20,761 nucleotides of DNA, from assembly GCA_002292945.1 (NCBI GenBank), contig DBCG01000101.1, positions 1-20,761 on the forward strand. Reading direction: 5' to 3'. This DNA is from Proteobacteria bacterium UBA964. GTDB taxonomy: Bacteria > Pseudomonadota > Gammaproteobacteria > Steroidobacterales > Steroidobacteraceae. The position numbers and the translations under genes are program-made. The notes beneath the pieces are model-generated. The model was not told where the DNA came from and made no database searches. It saw nothing but the letters and a program-made list of their open reading frames with translations. The first letter of the stretch is position 1. The number at the start of each line of letters is the position of its first letter. This document shows positions 1-5,941 of the stretch, piece after piece.

Positions 1-623
1 GCATCGCGCCCCGCTTCGCGCGGGTCGAGCGTCGCGCCGGCGGCCACGGCCGTCCGCAACTGCTCGAGCAGCTCCAAGCGAAGCGCAGAGCGCTCGGCGG
101 CATCGAGTGCCCGTGCCTCGCGGGCGCGGCTGCTGCCGATGCCTGCTAGGGCCCGACCGTTGGCGAAGGCGAGCCGTTGCCGCACGCTGTGATAGCGGTC
201 GAAGTCTGCATTGGCGGAGGGCGGTGACACTTTCTCGAGGATCGACCACCCGCGCGCGGGCTCCCCGAGCGCCAATGCCGTCTCGGCCGCCGACAGATCC
301 CGCGAAAGCGCTTGCCGCGCATCGAGCGGATCCGTGAGCGATTCGAGCGTCGTCTGGGCTTTGCGCGGATCGCGCGCAGCAAGCCACTCGAGGGCGGCGA
401 GCAGCTTGAAGTCGTTGGCGACAGCGGCGGGCGCAAAACCGGCGATGGCCTCGTAATCGCGTGCGGCCGAGGCGTGTTCACCGCGGGCGGCGAATGCCGC
501 GGCTCGTTCAGGAGAAGGGGGTTCGATCGGCTCGGGGGCGGCGGCGCAGCCCGTCAAGACGAGGGCGATCAGGCAAGCCATGGGGGCGGCTCGTCCGGGG
601 TGGGGTTGAAGTGCCGACCTCAC
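1..623 (-). CDS. lpoA: Outer-membrane lipoprotein, probable penicillin-binding protein activator LpoA (3' end cut by window edge)
   Basis: The reverse strand reads open from about 623 to base 1. Starting at GTG 623-621, the product begins with a basic stretch (R2, R11), a hydrophobic core and a lipobox LTGC, with Cys26 as the lipidation site. The next residues are Ala and Pro-rich, with no Asp at +2, so Lol transport to the outer membrane is expected. The visible 180 or so mature residues are Ala-rich helices with a TPR-like look. LpoA is known to activate PBP1A from the outer membrane. A lipoprotein gene divergent from rsmI is the usual place for lpoA (yraM) in gammaproteobacteria, and this context carries much of the call. 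The start is uncertain: ATG 650 would give a longer signal peptide, while ATG 581 would leave only 12 residues before the Cys and no basic N-region. The C-terminal periplasmic-binding-like domain lies outside the window. Confidence 0.72.
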   Translation of the reverse strand, partial: MRSALQPHPGRAAPMACLIALVLTGCAAAPEPIEPPSPERAAAFAARGEHASAARDYEAIAGFAPAAVANDFKLLAALEWLAARDPRKAQTTLESLTDPLDARQALSRDLSAAETALALGEPARGWSILEKVSPPSANADFDRYHSVRQRLAFANGRALAGIGSSRAREARALDAAERSALRLELLEQLRTAVAAGATLDPREAGRD

Positions 624-658
624 GGGGGCAGCATGCCGGATGGACCACATGGAGCGGG

Positions 659-664
659 ATTATA
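659..664 (-). promoter_or_regulatory. Candidate -10 element for the divergent lpoA gene
   Basis: The minus strand carries a perfect TATAAT here, an uncommon string in such GC-rich DNA, placed correctly to start an lpoA transcript near 652. No convincing -35 hexamer is visible 16 to 18 bases upstream. The element directly abuts the GTG start codon of rsmI on the other strand. Confidence 0.3.
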
Positions 665-1567
665 GTGCCTGACGCTGTCGGACCGGCGCTTCGCAGGGGA
701 CTCGGGCGACTGGAGGTCGTTGCGACACCGATCGGCAACCTCGGTGATCTCGCGCCGCGTGCCCGCGACAGTCTGGCGGCTGCCGACGTGGTGGCCGCAG
801 AGGACACCCGCCGCACGGGTCAGTTGCTCGCAGCGCTCGGCTTGCGCAAGCCGATGGTGTCTCTGCATGCACACAACGAGCGAGGCCGGGAGGCGAGCCT
901 TTTGGCGCGGCTCGAGGCGGGAGAGGTGGTGGCGTTGGTGAGCGACGCCGGTACGCCGCTGCTCTCCGATCCTGGATTCGGATTGGTGCGCGCGGCGGCG
1001 GCGGCGGGGATCCCGGTGCGTTGCGTGCCGGGCCCTACCGCGATCGCCGCAGCGCTCAGCATCTGCGGCATCGCCACCGACCGGTTCTGCTTCGAGGGGT
1101 TCTTGCCGACGCGCGCCGCAGAGCGGTGGCAAAGGCTGGTCGGCTTGCGAGATGAGCCGCGCACGATGGTGTTCTTCGAGGCCCCGCACCGCATCGCCGA
1201 GGTGCTCGCCGATTGCGCGGCCGTGTTGGGTGCGACACGGGAGGCCGCCGTGGCGCGCGAGCTCACCAAGATCTTTGAGACCGTTTACCGTGGACCGCTC
1301 GAGAGCCTTGCGAAGAGCGCGGCTGCTGACGAGGACATGGCGCGCGGTGAGATCACGCTGGTCATCGCCGGCGCGCCGACCGCCGCGCCGTCCGCCACGG
1401 GCGCGGCGCGTGAGCCTGCAGCGCAGGCGCAGCTTGAGCGTACGGTGCAGGCCGCCCTCGAGCACTTGCCGGCCTCCAAGGCAGCGGCGCTTGCTGCCGA
1501 GGCTTGCGAGGTGCCTCGCGCCGAGGCTTACGCGCTCGCGGTGCGCCTCGCGCAATTGCGGCGCTAG
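665..1567 (+). CDS. rsmI: 16S rRNA (cytidine1402-2'-O)-methyltransferase RsmI
   Basis: RsmI transfers a methyl group from S-adenosylmethionine to the ribose of C1402 in 16S rRNA, near the ribosomal P site. The 300-residue product fits the family (E. coli 286) and belongs to the tetrapyrrole-methylase fold. Visible motifs are TPIGNLGDL near residue 21, AAEDTRRTG, the SAM-loop VSDAGTPLLSDPG, the VPGPTA segment, FFEAPHRI and ARELTKIFET. The C-terminal part is Ala-rich and ends in the family's small helical domain. I chose GTG 665 because GGAG at 651-654 sits 10 bases ahead and the reading upstream does not resemble the family; no later ATG or GTG precedes the conserved core. The gene is divergent from lpoA and followed by rnpB, as in Pseudomonas. 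RsmH, encoded further along, methylates N4 of the same nucleotide. Confidence 0.95.
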   Translation: MPDAVGPALRRGLGRLEVVATPIGNLGDLAPRARDSLAAADVVAAEDTRRTGQLLAALGLRKPMVSLHAHNERGREASLLARLEAGEVVALVSDAGTPLLSDPGFGLVRAAAAAGIPVRCVPGPTAIAAALSICGIATDRFCFEGFLPTRAAERWQRLVGLRDEPRTMVFFEAPHRIAEVLADCAAVLGATREAAVARELTKIFETVYRGPLESLAKSAAADEDMARGEITLVIAGAPTAAPSATGAAREPAAQAQLERTVQAALEHLPASKAAALAAEACEVPRAEAYALAVRLAQLRR

Positions 1568-1617
1568 CCGCTCTACGCCCGTGGTCGCGCAGCCCGCGGC
1601 CGCACAGAAAGTCTTGA

Positions 1618-1646
1618 TTGTCGTTTGGCCCATCGACGGGTATGGT
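1618..1646 (+). promoter_or_regulatory. Probable rnpB promoter
   Basis: A TTGTCG -35 (1618-1623) and a TATGGT -10 (1641-1646) are separated by 17 bases, each matching 4 of 6 consensus positions. The predicted start falls at 1653-1654, exactly at the first base of the RNase P RNA P1 helix. That agreement is the main support. Confidence 0.6.
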
Positions 1647-1653
1647 GCGCCTC

Positions 1654-2036
1654 GGAGTCGGCCAGGCGATCGCTGCATTTCTCGCGAGATGTGGAGGAAA
1701 GTCCGGGCTCCTTCGGACACGGTGCCAGGTAACGCCTGGGAGGCGCGAGCCTACGGAAAGTGCAACAGAAAGATACCGCCGATGCGCCAACTCCCCGTCA
1801 GGGAAGGCAACGCAGGTAAGGGTGAAATGGTGCGGTAAGAGCGCACCGCGCGGCCGGCAACGGACGTGGCACGGCAAACCCCACCGGGAGCAAGGCCAAA
1901 TAGGGAAGTCGCAGGGCAACCTGCAGCGCCGTGTCCGAGCGTGACTTCCGGGTAGGCTGCTTGAGGCGTCCGGTGACGGCCGTCCCAGAGGAATGATCGT
2001 CCACGACAGAACCCGGCTTATCGGCCGACTCCTTTC
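1654..2036 (+). ncRNA. rnpB: RNase P RNA (class A), catalytic subunit of ribonuclease P
   Basis: This RNA cleaves 5' leaders from tRNA precursors. The sequence follows the bacterial A-type model through its length. The 5' end (GGAGTCGGCC, 1654-1663) pairs with GGCCGACTCC at 2023-2032 to form P1. Landmarks in order are GGAGGAAAGTCCGGGCTCC, GGTGCCAGGTAACGCCTGG, the AGTGCAACAGAAAG segment, AAGGGTGAAATGGTGCGGTA, GAGCAAGGCCAAATAGGG, the CGGGTAGGCTGCTTGAGGC loop whose GGT (1951-1953) binds the tRNA CCA end, and the CGTCCACGACAGAACCCGG block near the 3' end. P16 is closed by GGAAGTC and GACTTCC. The length of about 380 nt is normal. The exact 3' end is set by processing, so 2036 is approximate. Its position between rsmI and mraZ matches Pseudomonas. 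Confidence 0.97.
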
Positions 2037-2046
2037 TCTTTCCTGA

Positions 2047-2082
2047 TGCCCGTTTCAGCATTCGCGGGCAACTCACTGAAAC
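2047..2082 (+). repeat. Two interleaved inverted repeats downstream of rnpB
   Basis: TGCCCG (2047-2052) can pair with CGGGCA (2065-2070), and GTTTCAG (2052-2058) can pair with CTGAAAC (2076-2082). The arms interleave, so the two stems would form either a pseudoknot or alternatives. No T-tract follows, so this does not look like a terminator by itself. It may be part of the rnpB 3' precursor. Function is unknown. Confidence 0.4.
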
Positions 2083-2109
2083 CCCTAAACCTTTGCTCGC
2101 TCAAGCCGC

Positions 2110-2141
2110 TTTACGCGGCCTTCGGGTGGGCGTAAGTTATT
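2110..2141 (+). terminator. Probable intrinsic terminator of rnpB
   Basis: TTACGC (2111-2116) pairs with GCGTAA (2130-2135), extended by a T-G wobble at 2110/2136. Above a small internal loop, CC (2119-2120) pairs with GG (2125-2126) around a TTCG tetraloop. The stem is followed at once by TTATT. It separates rnpB from the mraZ promoter region. The T-tract is short, so efficiency is uncertain. A competing stem, GCCGC (2105-2109) with GCGGC (2115-2119), would disrupt it. Confidence 0.5.
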
Positions 2142-2151
2142 GGCAGAACAT

Positions 2152-2202
2152 AAATTTTTTAAGCACAGACCGTTGACACCCCCACCCGCTGATTTCTATA
2201 GT
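2152..2202 (+). promoter_or_regulatory. Main dcw promoter (PmraZ) with UP-like element
   Basis: A perfect TTGACA -35 (2173-2178) and a TATAGT -10 (2197-2202, 5 of 6) are 18 bases apart, with transcription expected near 2209. The run AAATTTTTTAA at 2152-2162 occupies about -57 to -47 and resembles the distal half of an UP element bound by the RNA polymerase alpha C-terminal domain. It stands out in otherwise GC-rich DNA. This is the only strong sigma70-type promoter I see in the window and should drive mraZ and the genes behind it. Confidence 0.8.
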
Positions 2203-2240
2203 GGCGGCAAGTGGTAGAAAGTGGGGCGAAATGGGCGGGA
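2201..2240 (+). promoter_or_regulatory. MraZ operator: four 10-bp-spaced TGG boxes
   Basis: Four decamers follow in tandem: GTGGCGGCAA, GTGGTAGAAA, GTGGGGCGAA and ATGGGCGGGA. Their TGG cores start at 2202, 2212, 2222 and 2232, exactly one helical turn apart. MraZ is known to bind TGGGN repeats separated by 5 bases downstream of its own promoter. The last two boxes are TGGGG and TGGGC, which fit that rule; the first two are degenerate. The array covers the -10 edge, the start point and the early leader, so bound MraZ would be expected to repress. Confidence 0.85.
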
Positions 2241-2259
2241 TACCGTCCGTTCACATGTC

Positions 2260-2712
2260 ATGTTCCGCGGCGCAAGCAAAGTCACGCTCGATGAGAAAGG
2301 CCGGATGGTGTTGCCCACCCGGCAGCGCCAGCGTGCGCTCGAGCGTAGCGAGGGTCACCTCGTCGTCACCGTGGACCGTGACCCCTGCCTCCTGATCTAC
2401 CCGCTGCCTGATTGGGAGCAGATCGAACGCAAGTTGATGAGCCTGCCCACCCTGCAGGAGCGCTCGCGGCGCTTGCAGCGGTTGATGGTCGGCCATGCGA
2501 CCGAGATCGATCTGGACGGTCAGGGGCGATTGCTGCTGCCGCCCGAGCTTCGCGAATTCGCGGGGCTTTCGCGGCACGCCATGCTGATCGGTCAGGGCAA
2601 CCGGCTCGAGCTGTGGGACGAGGCGCGATGGATCGAGCGCCGCGACTACTGGCTCAAGAGCGAGGAGACCGCGACCGATCTGTCGACGGAGCTGGATTCT
2701 CTGTCGTTGTGA
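2260..2712 (+). CDS. mraZ: Transcriptional regulator MraZ
   Basis: MraZ is an AbrB-like DNA-binding protein that forms a ring and represses the dcw promoter in E. coli. The 150-residue product (E. coli 152) starts with the family signature MFRGAS and contains the two SpoVT/AbrB-type half repeats: DEKGR at residues 11-15 and DGQGR at residues 86-90, each followed by a hydrophobic LPP/LPT-type turn. I chose ATG 2260 because it gives the conserved N-terminus. A GTG at 2221 is in frame but lies inside the operator and adds 13 unconserved residues. No strong Shine-Dalgarno sequence sits close to 2260; the nearest purine-rich stretch, GGGCGGGA (2233-2240), is too far away and belongs to the operator. 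A 91-base gap separates it from rsmH. Confidence 0.97.
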   Translation: MFRGASKVTLDEKGRMVLPTRQRQRALERSEGHLVVTVDRDPCLLIYPLPDWEQIERKLMSLPTLQERSRRLQRLMVGHATEIDLDGQGRLLLPPELREFAGLSRHAMLIGQGNRLELWDEARWIERRDYWLKSEETATDLSTELDSLSL

Positions 2713-2744
2713 GCGTGGCGGCGGTCGCCGAGGACGAGGGACGT

Positions 2745-2768
2745 GCGCACAGGCCTCGGTCTGTGCGT
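2745..2768 (+). promoter_or_regulatory. Stem-loop in the mraZ-rsmH leader
   Basis: CGCACAG (2746-2752) pairs perfectly with CTGTGCG (2761-2767), extended by a G-T wobble, around an 8-base loop. No T-tract follows, so termination is unlikely. It lies in the only sizeable untranslated gap between mraZ and ftsQ, 36 bases ahead of the rsmH start. It could affect mRNA processing or the relative output of mraZ and the genes behind it. Confidence 0.35.
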
Positions 2769-2803
2769 CGCGCGTGCGGGGCGAAGAGATACGGGGTGTA
2801 GGC

Positions 2804-3751
2804 GTGGAGCACGCAGATGGGCACGAGCCTGTGCTTGTCGAGGAAGTGCTCGAGGCGCTCTCCCCGGTGGCGGGTGGTTTCTATGTGGATGCGACTTTCG
2901 GCCGTGGCGGACACGCGGCGCGGTTGCTGCAGGCCGTCGGCACTGCGGGCTCTGTCCTGGCGCTCGATCGCGACCCCGATGCGATCGCGGCCGGTCGCGC
3001 GCGTTTCGCCGCGGATCCCCGTCTCGAGCTCGTACACGCGGATTTCGGTCGTCTCGCCGAGATCGTGGCCTCCCATGCCCGCGGCCGTCCTGTGCGGGGC
3101 GTGCTGCTCGATCTCGGGGTCTCCTCCCCGCAGATCGACGATCCGCAGCGCGGCTTCTCGTTCACCAAGGACGGTCCGCTCGACATGCGGATGGACCCCA
3201 CGCGCGGCGTGTCGGCCGCGCAGTTCGTGGCGAGTACCGAAGAGCGGGAGTTGCAGCGCGTGATCGCGGAGCTCGGTGAAGAACGTCATGCCAGGCGCAT
3301 CGCGCGCGCCCTCGTGGAGGCGCGCAACAGCGCGCCCATCACCCGGACGCTACAGCTCGCCGAGATCGTGCGCCGGGCGGTACGGGGGTACGACGGCAAG
3401 CATCCCGCGACCCGCACCTTCCAGGCGCTTCGGATGGCCGTCAACGACGAACTCGGTCAACTGCGCGCTGCGCTGGTCGGCGCGTTCGACTCGCTCGCGC
3501 CCGGTGGCCGGATGGCCGTGATCAGCTTCCACTCGCTCGAAGACCGCATCGTCAAGCATTTCATCCGCGAGCGCTCGTCGGTGGATCCGGTGTTCGCCGG
3601 CTTGCCGGTGATCCCGGCTTCGGCGCAGCCGTTGATGCGCGAGGTCGGTCGCAAGCGCCGCGCCACGGAGGCTGAACTCGCGCGCAACCCCCGTGCGCGC
3701 AGTGCGGTGCTGCGCTGCGCCGAGCGGATCGTCGCCGGAGGTGCGCGATGA
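2804..3751 (+). CDS. rsmH: 16S rRNA (cytosine1402-N4)-methyltransferase RsmH (MraW)
   Basis: RsmH uses S-adenosylmethionine to methylate N4 of C1402 in 16S rRNA. The product is 315 residues (E. coli 313). It begins with the family motif HEPVLVEEVLEAL, followed by SAM-binding motif VDATFGRGGH (residues 28-37), ALDRDPDA, the GVLLDLGVSSPQID block, RGFSFTKDGPLDMRMD, the RTFQALRMAVNDEL segment, and ISFHSLEDRIVKHF near the C-terminus. I chose GTG 2804 because it matches the usual length and has GGGGTG (2793-2798) as a possible ribosome site. GTG 2774 is in frame and would add 10 residues, but has no good ribosome site. The stop overlaps the ftsL start by 4 bases (ATGA), implying coupled translation. 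Confidence 0.96.
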   Translation: MEHADGHEPVLVEEVLEALSPVAGGFYVDATFGRGGHAARLLQAVGTAGSVLALDRDPDAIAAGRARFAADPRLELVHADFGRLAEIVASHARGRPVRGVLLDLGVSSPQIDDPQRGFSFTKDGPLDMRMDPTRGVSAAQFVASTEERELQRVIAELGEERHARRIARALVEARNSAPITRTLQLAEIVRRAVRGYDGKHPATRTFQALRMAVNDELGQLRAALVGAFDSLAPGGRMAVISFHSLEDRIVKHFIRERSSVDPVFAGLPVIPASAQPLMREVGRKRRATEAELARNPRARSAVLRCAERIVAGGAR

Positions 3752-4032
3752 GCCTGGGAAACCGCCGTCTAATGATGCTGGCCTTGCCGATGCTGTGGAT
3801 CGCGGTGCTCGCCTCCGCAGCCGGCGCCATCCATGCCAAGCATCGTGCGCGCGAGCTGTTCGTGCAGCTCGAGCGGGTGAACGCCGAGCGTGACCGTCTC
3901 GACATCGAGTTCGGGCGCATGCAGCTCGAGCAGAGCGCATGGTCGGCGCATGCCTTCGTCGAGAACGTCGCGATCACCCAGCTGCGCATGACCACGCCGC
4001 CGCCGGCGCAGGTCGAGGTGGTTTTGCCATGA
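3748..4032 (+). CDS. ftsL: Cell division protein FtsL
   Basis: FtsL is a bitopic inner-membrane protein that forms a complex with FtsB and FtsQ and helps activate FtsW/FtsI at the septum. The 94-residue product has the classic layout: a short basic cytoplasmic tail (NRR near residue 5), one membrane span at about residues 8-27, then a periplasmic coiled coil rich in Arg, Glu and Leu (about 30-65), and a short tail with NVAITQLRM. Sequence conservation in this family is weak, so size, topology and position between rsmH and ftsI carry the call. The start overlaps the rsmH stop by 4 bases, and 10 bases separate it from ftsI. Confidence 0.93.
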   Translation: MSLGNRRLMMLALPMLWIAVLASAAGAIHAKHRARELFVQLERVNAERDRLDIEFGRMQLEQSAWSAHAFVENVAITQLRMTTPPPAQVEVVLP

Positions 4033-4042
4033 CGGTGTCCGC

Positions 4043-5941
4043 ATGAAGCTGCCAGGCTCCCTCTCTTCCCGCAGTCCGCGGCGCGGTGAGCGTGGTCGTA
4101 GCCGGGCCGCTGCCCCTTCCGGTCTCTCCCGCAAGCCCGAGCCCTCTGCGCCGTCGTTCGACAGACGCGCGACGTTCGTCGTCGCCGCCTTCGGTTGCAT
4201 CGCCGCAGCGTTGGTATGGAAGGCGGTCACCCTGCAGTTCATCCAGAGCGATTTCCTGAAAGGGCAGGGCGATGAGCGCACCGTACGCGTCGCCACCGTC
4301 GTCGCCCATCGCGGCGCCATCGTCGACCGTGCCGGTGAGACGCTCGCGATCAGTACACCGGTCGATTCTTTGTGGGTCAACCCTGCGCAGTTGGCAGGCG
4401 CCGGCGACGAGATCCCGCGGCTCGCCCGTGCGCTGCAGCGTGATCCGGAGGAGCTCACGCGCCGCGTGACCTCCAACCTGCAGCGAAATTTCCTCTTCAT
4501 CGCGCGCCAACTGCCGCCTGTCGAGGCGCAGCGCCTGCGTGCACTCGAGATCCCGGGAGTGCACTTCCAGCGCGAGTACCGTCGTTTCTATCCGGCGGGC
4601 GAGGTGGCGGGGCACGTGCTCGGGTTCACCGATCTCGACGATACCGGCCAGGAAGGGCTGGAGCTCTTCTACGACCACTGGCTCTCGGGCCAGAACGGCG
4701 CCAAGCGCGTGATCCGCGACAACCTTGGACGCACCGTGCAGACCATCGAGAGCATCCGGCCGGTGCGCCCGGGCCAGGACCTGCGCCTGTCCGTCGACAT
4801 GCGCATCCAGTATCTGGCCTACCGGGAGCTGAAGTCGGCGATCCAGGCACATCGCGCCAGGTCAGGGTCGGTGGTCGTGCTCGATGTGCAGACCGGCGAA
4901 GTGCTGGCGATGGTCAACCAGCCCACCTTCAACCCGAACGATCGCTTGCAGATGAAGGCCGCGCTCTACAAGAACCGCGCGGTCACCGACCTCGTCGAGC
5001 CCGGCTCGGCGATCAAGCCTTTCACGGTGGCCGCCGCGCTCGCCTCCGGTCGTTACCGTGCCGACAGCATCGTCGACACCTCGCCCGGGTTCTACAAGGT
5101 CGGTGTGAAGACCATCGTCGACAAGAACAATCTGGGCGCGGTGGACCTCTCCACGGCCCTCGCTCGCAGCTCCAATGTGGCGATGGCGCGCATGGCGATC
5201 CAGCTCGGTCCCGAAACGGTGTACCAGACGCTGTCGAGGGTCGGCTTCGGTCGCGTGACGACCAGCGGCTATCCGGGCGAGTCCGCCGGGTTGCTGCCGC
5301 AGTGGGCGCATTGGCGGCCGATCCGCACGGCGACCATCTCCTACGGTTATGGCCTCTCGGTGACGCCGCTGCAGCTCGCGCAGGCCTACGCCACCCTGGG
5401 CTCTTTCGGCGTGCACAGACCGGTCGCCTTCACGCCGGTGACCGGGCCCGCGCCCGGCGAGCGCGTGCTGCCCGAGCAAGTCACCCGTGATGTCGTGCGC
5501 ATGATGGAGAGCGTCGTCACCCAGGGCAGTGGCCGCAAGGCTTCGGTGGCGGGCTATCGCATCGCCGGCAAGACCGGTACGGCGTGGAAGGCGAGCGCCG
5601 GTGGCTACATCACCGACCGCTATGTGTCGGTGTTCGCCGGGGTCGCACCGGCCAGTGCACCGCGCATCGCCACGGTGGTGGTGATCGATGAGCCCAGCGT
5701 CGGCGGCTATTACGGCGGCGATGTCGCCGCGCCGGTGTTCGCGGATGTGGTCGGCGGCGCGTTGCGGCTGTTGGCGGTCGCGCCCGATGCGCCGCTCGAC
5801 GCCCCGGTGGACCAGATCCCGGATTCGGTCCCGCAGCGCGAGCCCGACCTGGATCTGCTGCCTGAGGCAGATGCCGTGCCTCCGACCACCATCGCACAGC
5901 GCGGTGAGGCGGCCTCGACGCCGGGCGGTGCGCGTCGATGA
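4043..5941 (+). CDS. ftsI: Septal peptidoglycan transpeptidase FtsI (PBP3)
   Basis: FtsI is the class B penicillin-binding protein that cross-links septal peptidoglycan in partnership with FtsW. The 632-residue product has a basic Ser/Pro-rich cytoplasmic tail of about 42 residues, a single membrane anchor at about 43-65, the pedestal-domain motif RGAIVDRAGE, then the transpeptidase domain. The three penicillin-binding motifs are present: S322-A-I-K325 with the acyl-accepting serine, S376-S-N378, and K510-T-G-T. The C-terminal 60 residues are acidic and proline-rich and look unstructured. It is somewhat longer than E. coli FtsI (588), mostly because of the two tails. The stop overlaps the murE start by 4 bases (ATGA). 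Confidence 0.97.
   Translation: MKLPGSLSSRSPRRGERGRSRAAAPSGLSRKPEPSAPSFDRRATFVVAAFGCIAAALVWKAVTLQFIQSDFLKGQGDERTVRVATVVAHRGAIVDRAGETLAISTPVDSLWVNPAQLAGAGDEIPRLARALQRDPEELTRRVTSNLQRNFLFIARQLPPVEAQRLRALEIPGVHFQREYRRFYPAGEVAGHVLGFTDLDDTGQEGLELFYDHWLSGQNGAKRVIRDNLGRTVQTIESIRPVRPGQDLRLSVDMRIQYLAYRELKSAIQAHRARSGSVVVLDVQTGEVLAMVNQPTFNPNDRLQMKAALYKNRAVTDLVEPGSAIKPFTVAAALASGRYRADSIVDTSPGFYKVGVKTIVDKNNLGAVDLSTALARSSNVAMARMAIQLGPETVYQTLSRVGFGRVTTSGYPGESAGLLPQWAHWRPIRTATISYGYGLSVTPLQLAQAYATLGSFGVHRPVAFTPVTGPAPGERVLPEQVTRDVVRMMESVVTQGSGRKASVAGYRIAGKTGTAWKASAGGYITDRYVSVFAGVAPASAPRIATVVVIDEPSVGGYYGGDVAAPVFADVVGGALRLLAVAPDAPLDAPVDQIPDSVPQREPDLDLLPEADAVPPTTIAQRGEAASTPGGARR

Noticed and set aside
107..665. Short plus-strand open frames within the lpoA region
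   Set aside because: The minus strand here encodes a continuous lipoprotein with signal peptide and lipobox; plus-strand frames are Arg-rich and start without ribosome sites.
2221..2259. GTG 2221 as mraZ start
   Set aside because: It lies inside the MraZ box array, about 12 bases after the predicted transcription start, and adds residues absent from the family, which starts MFRG.
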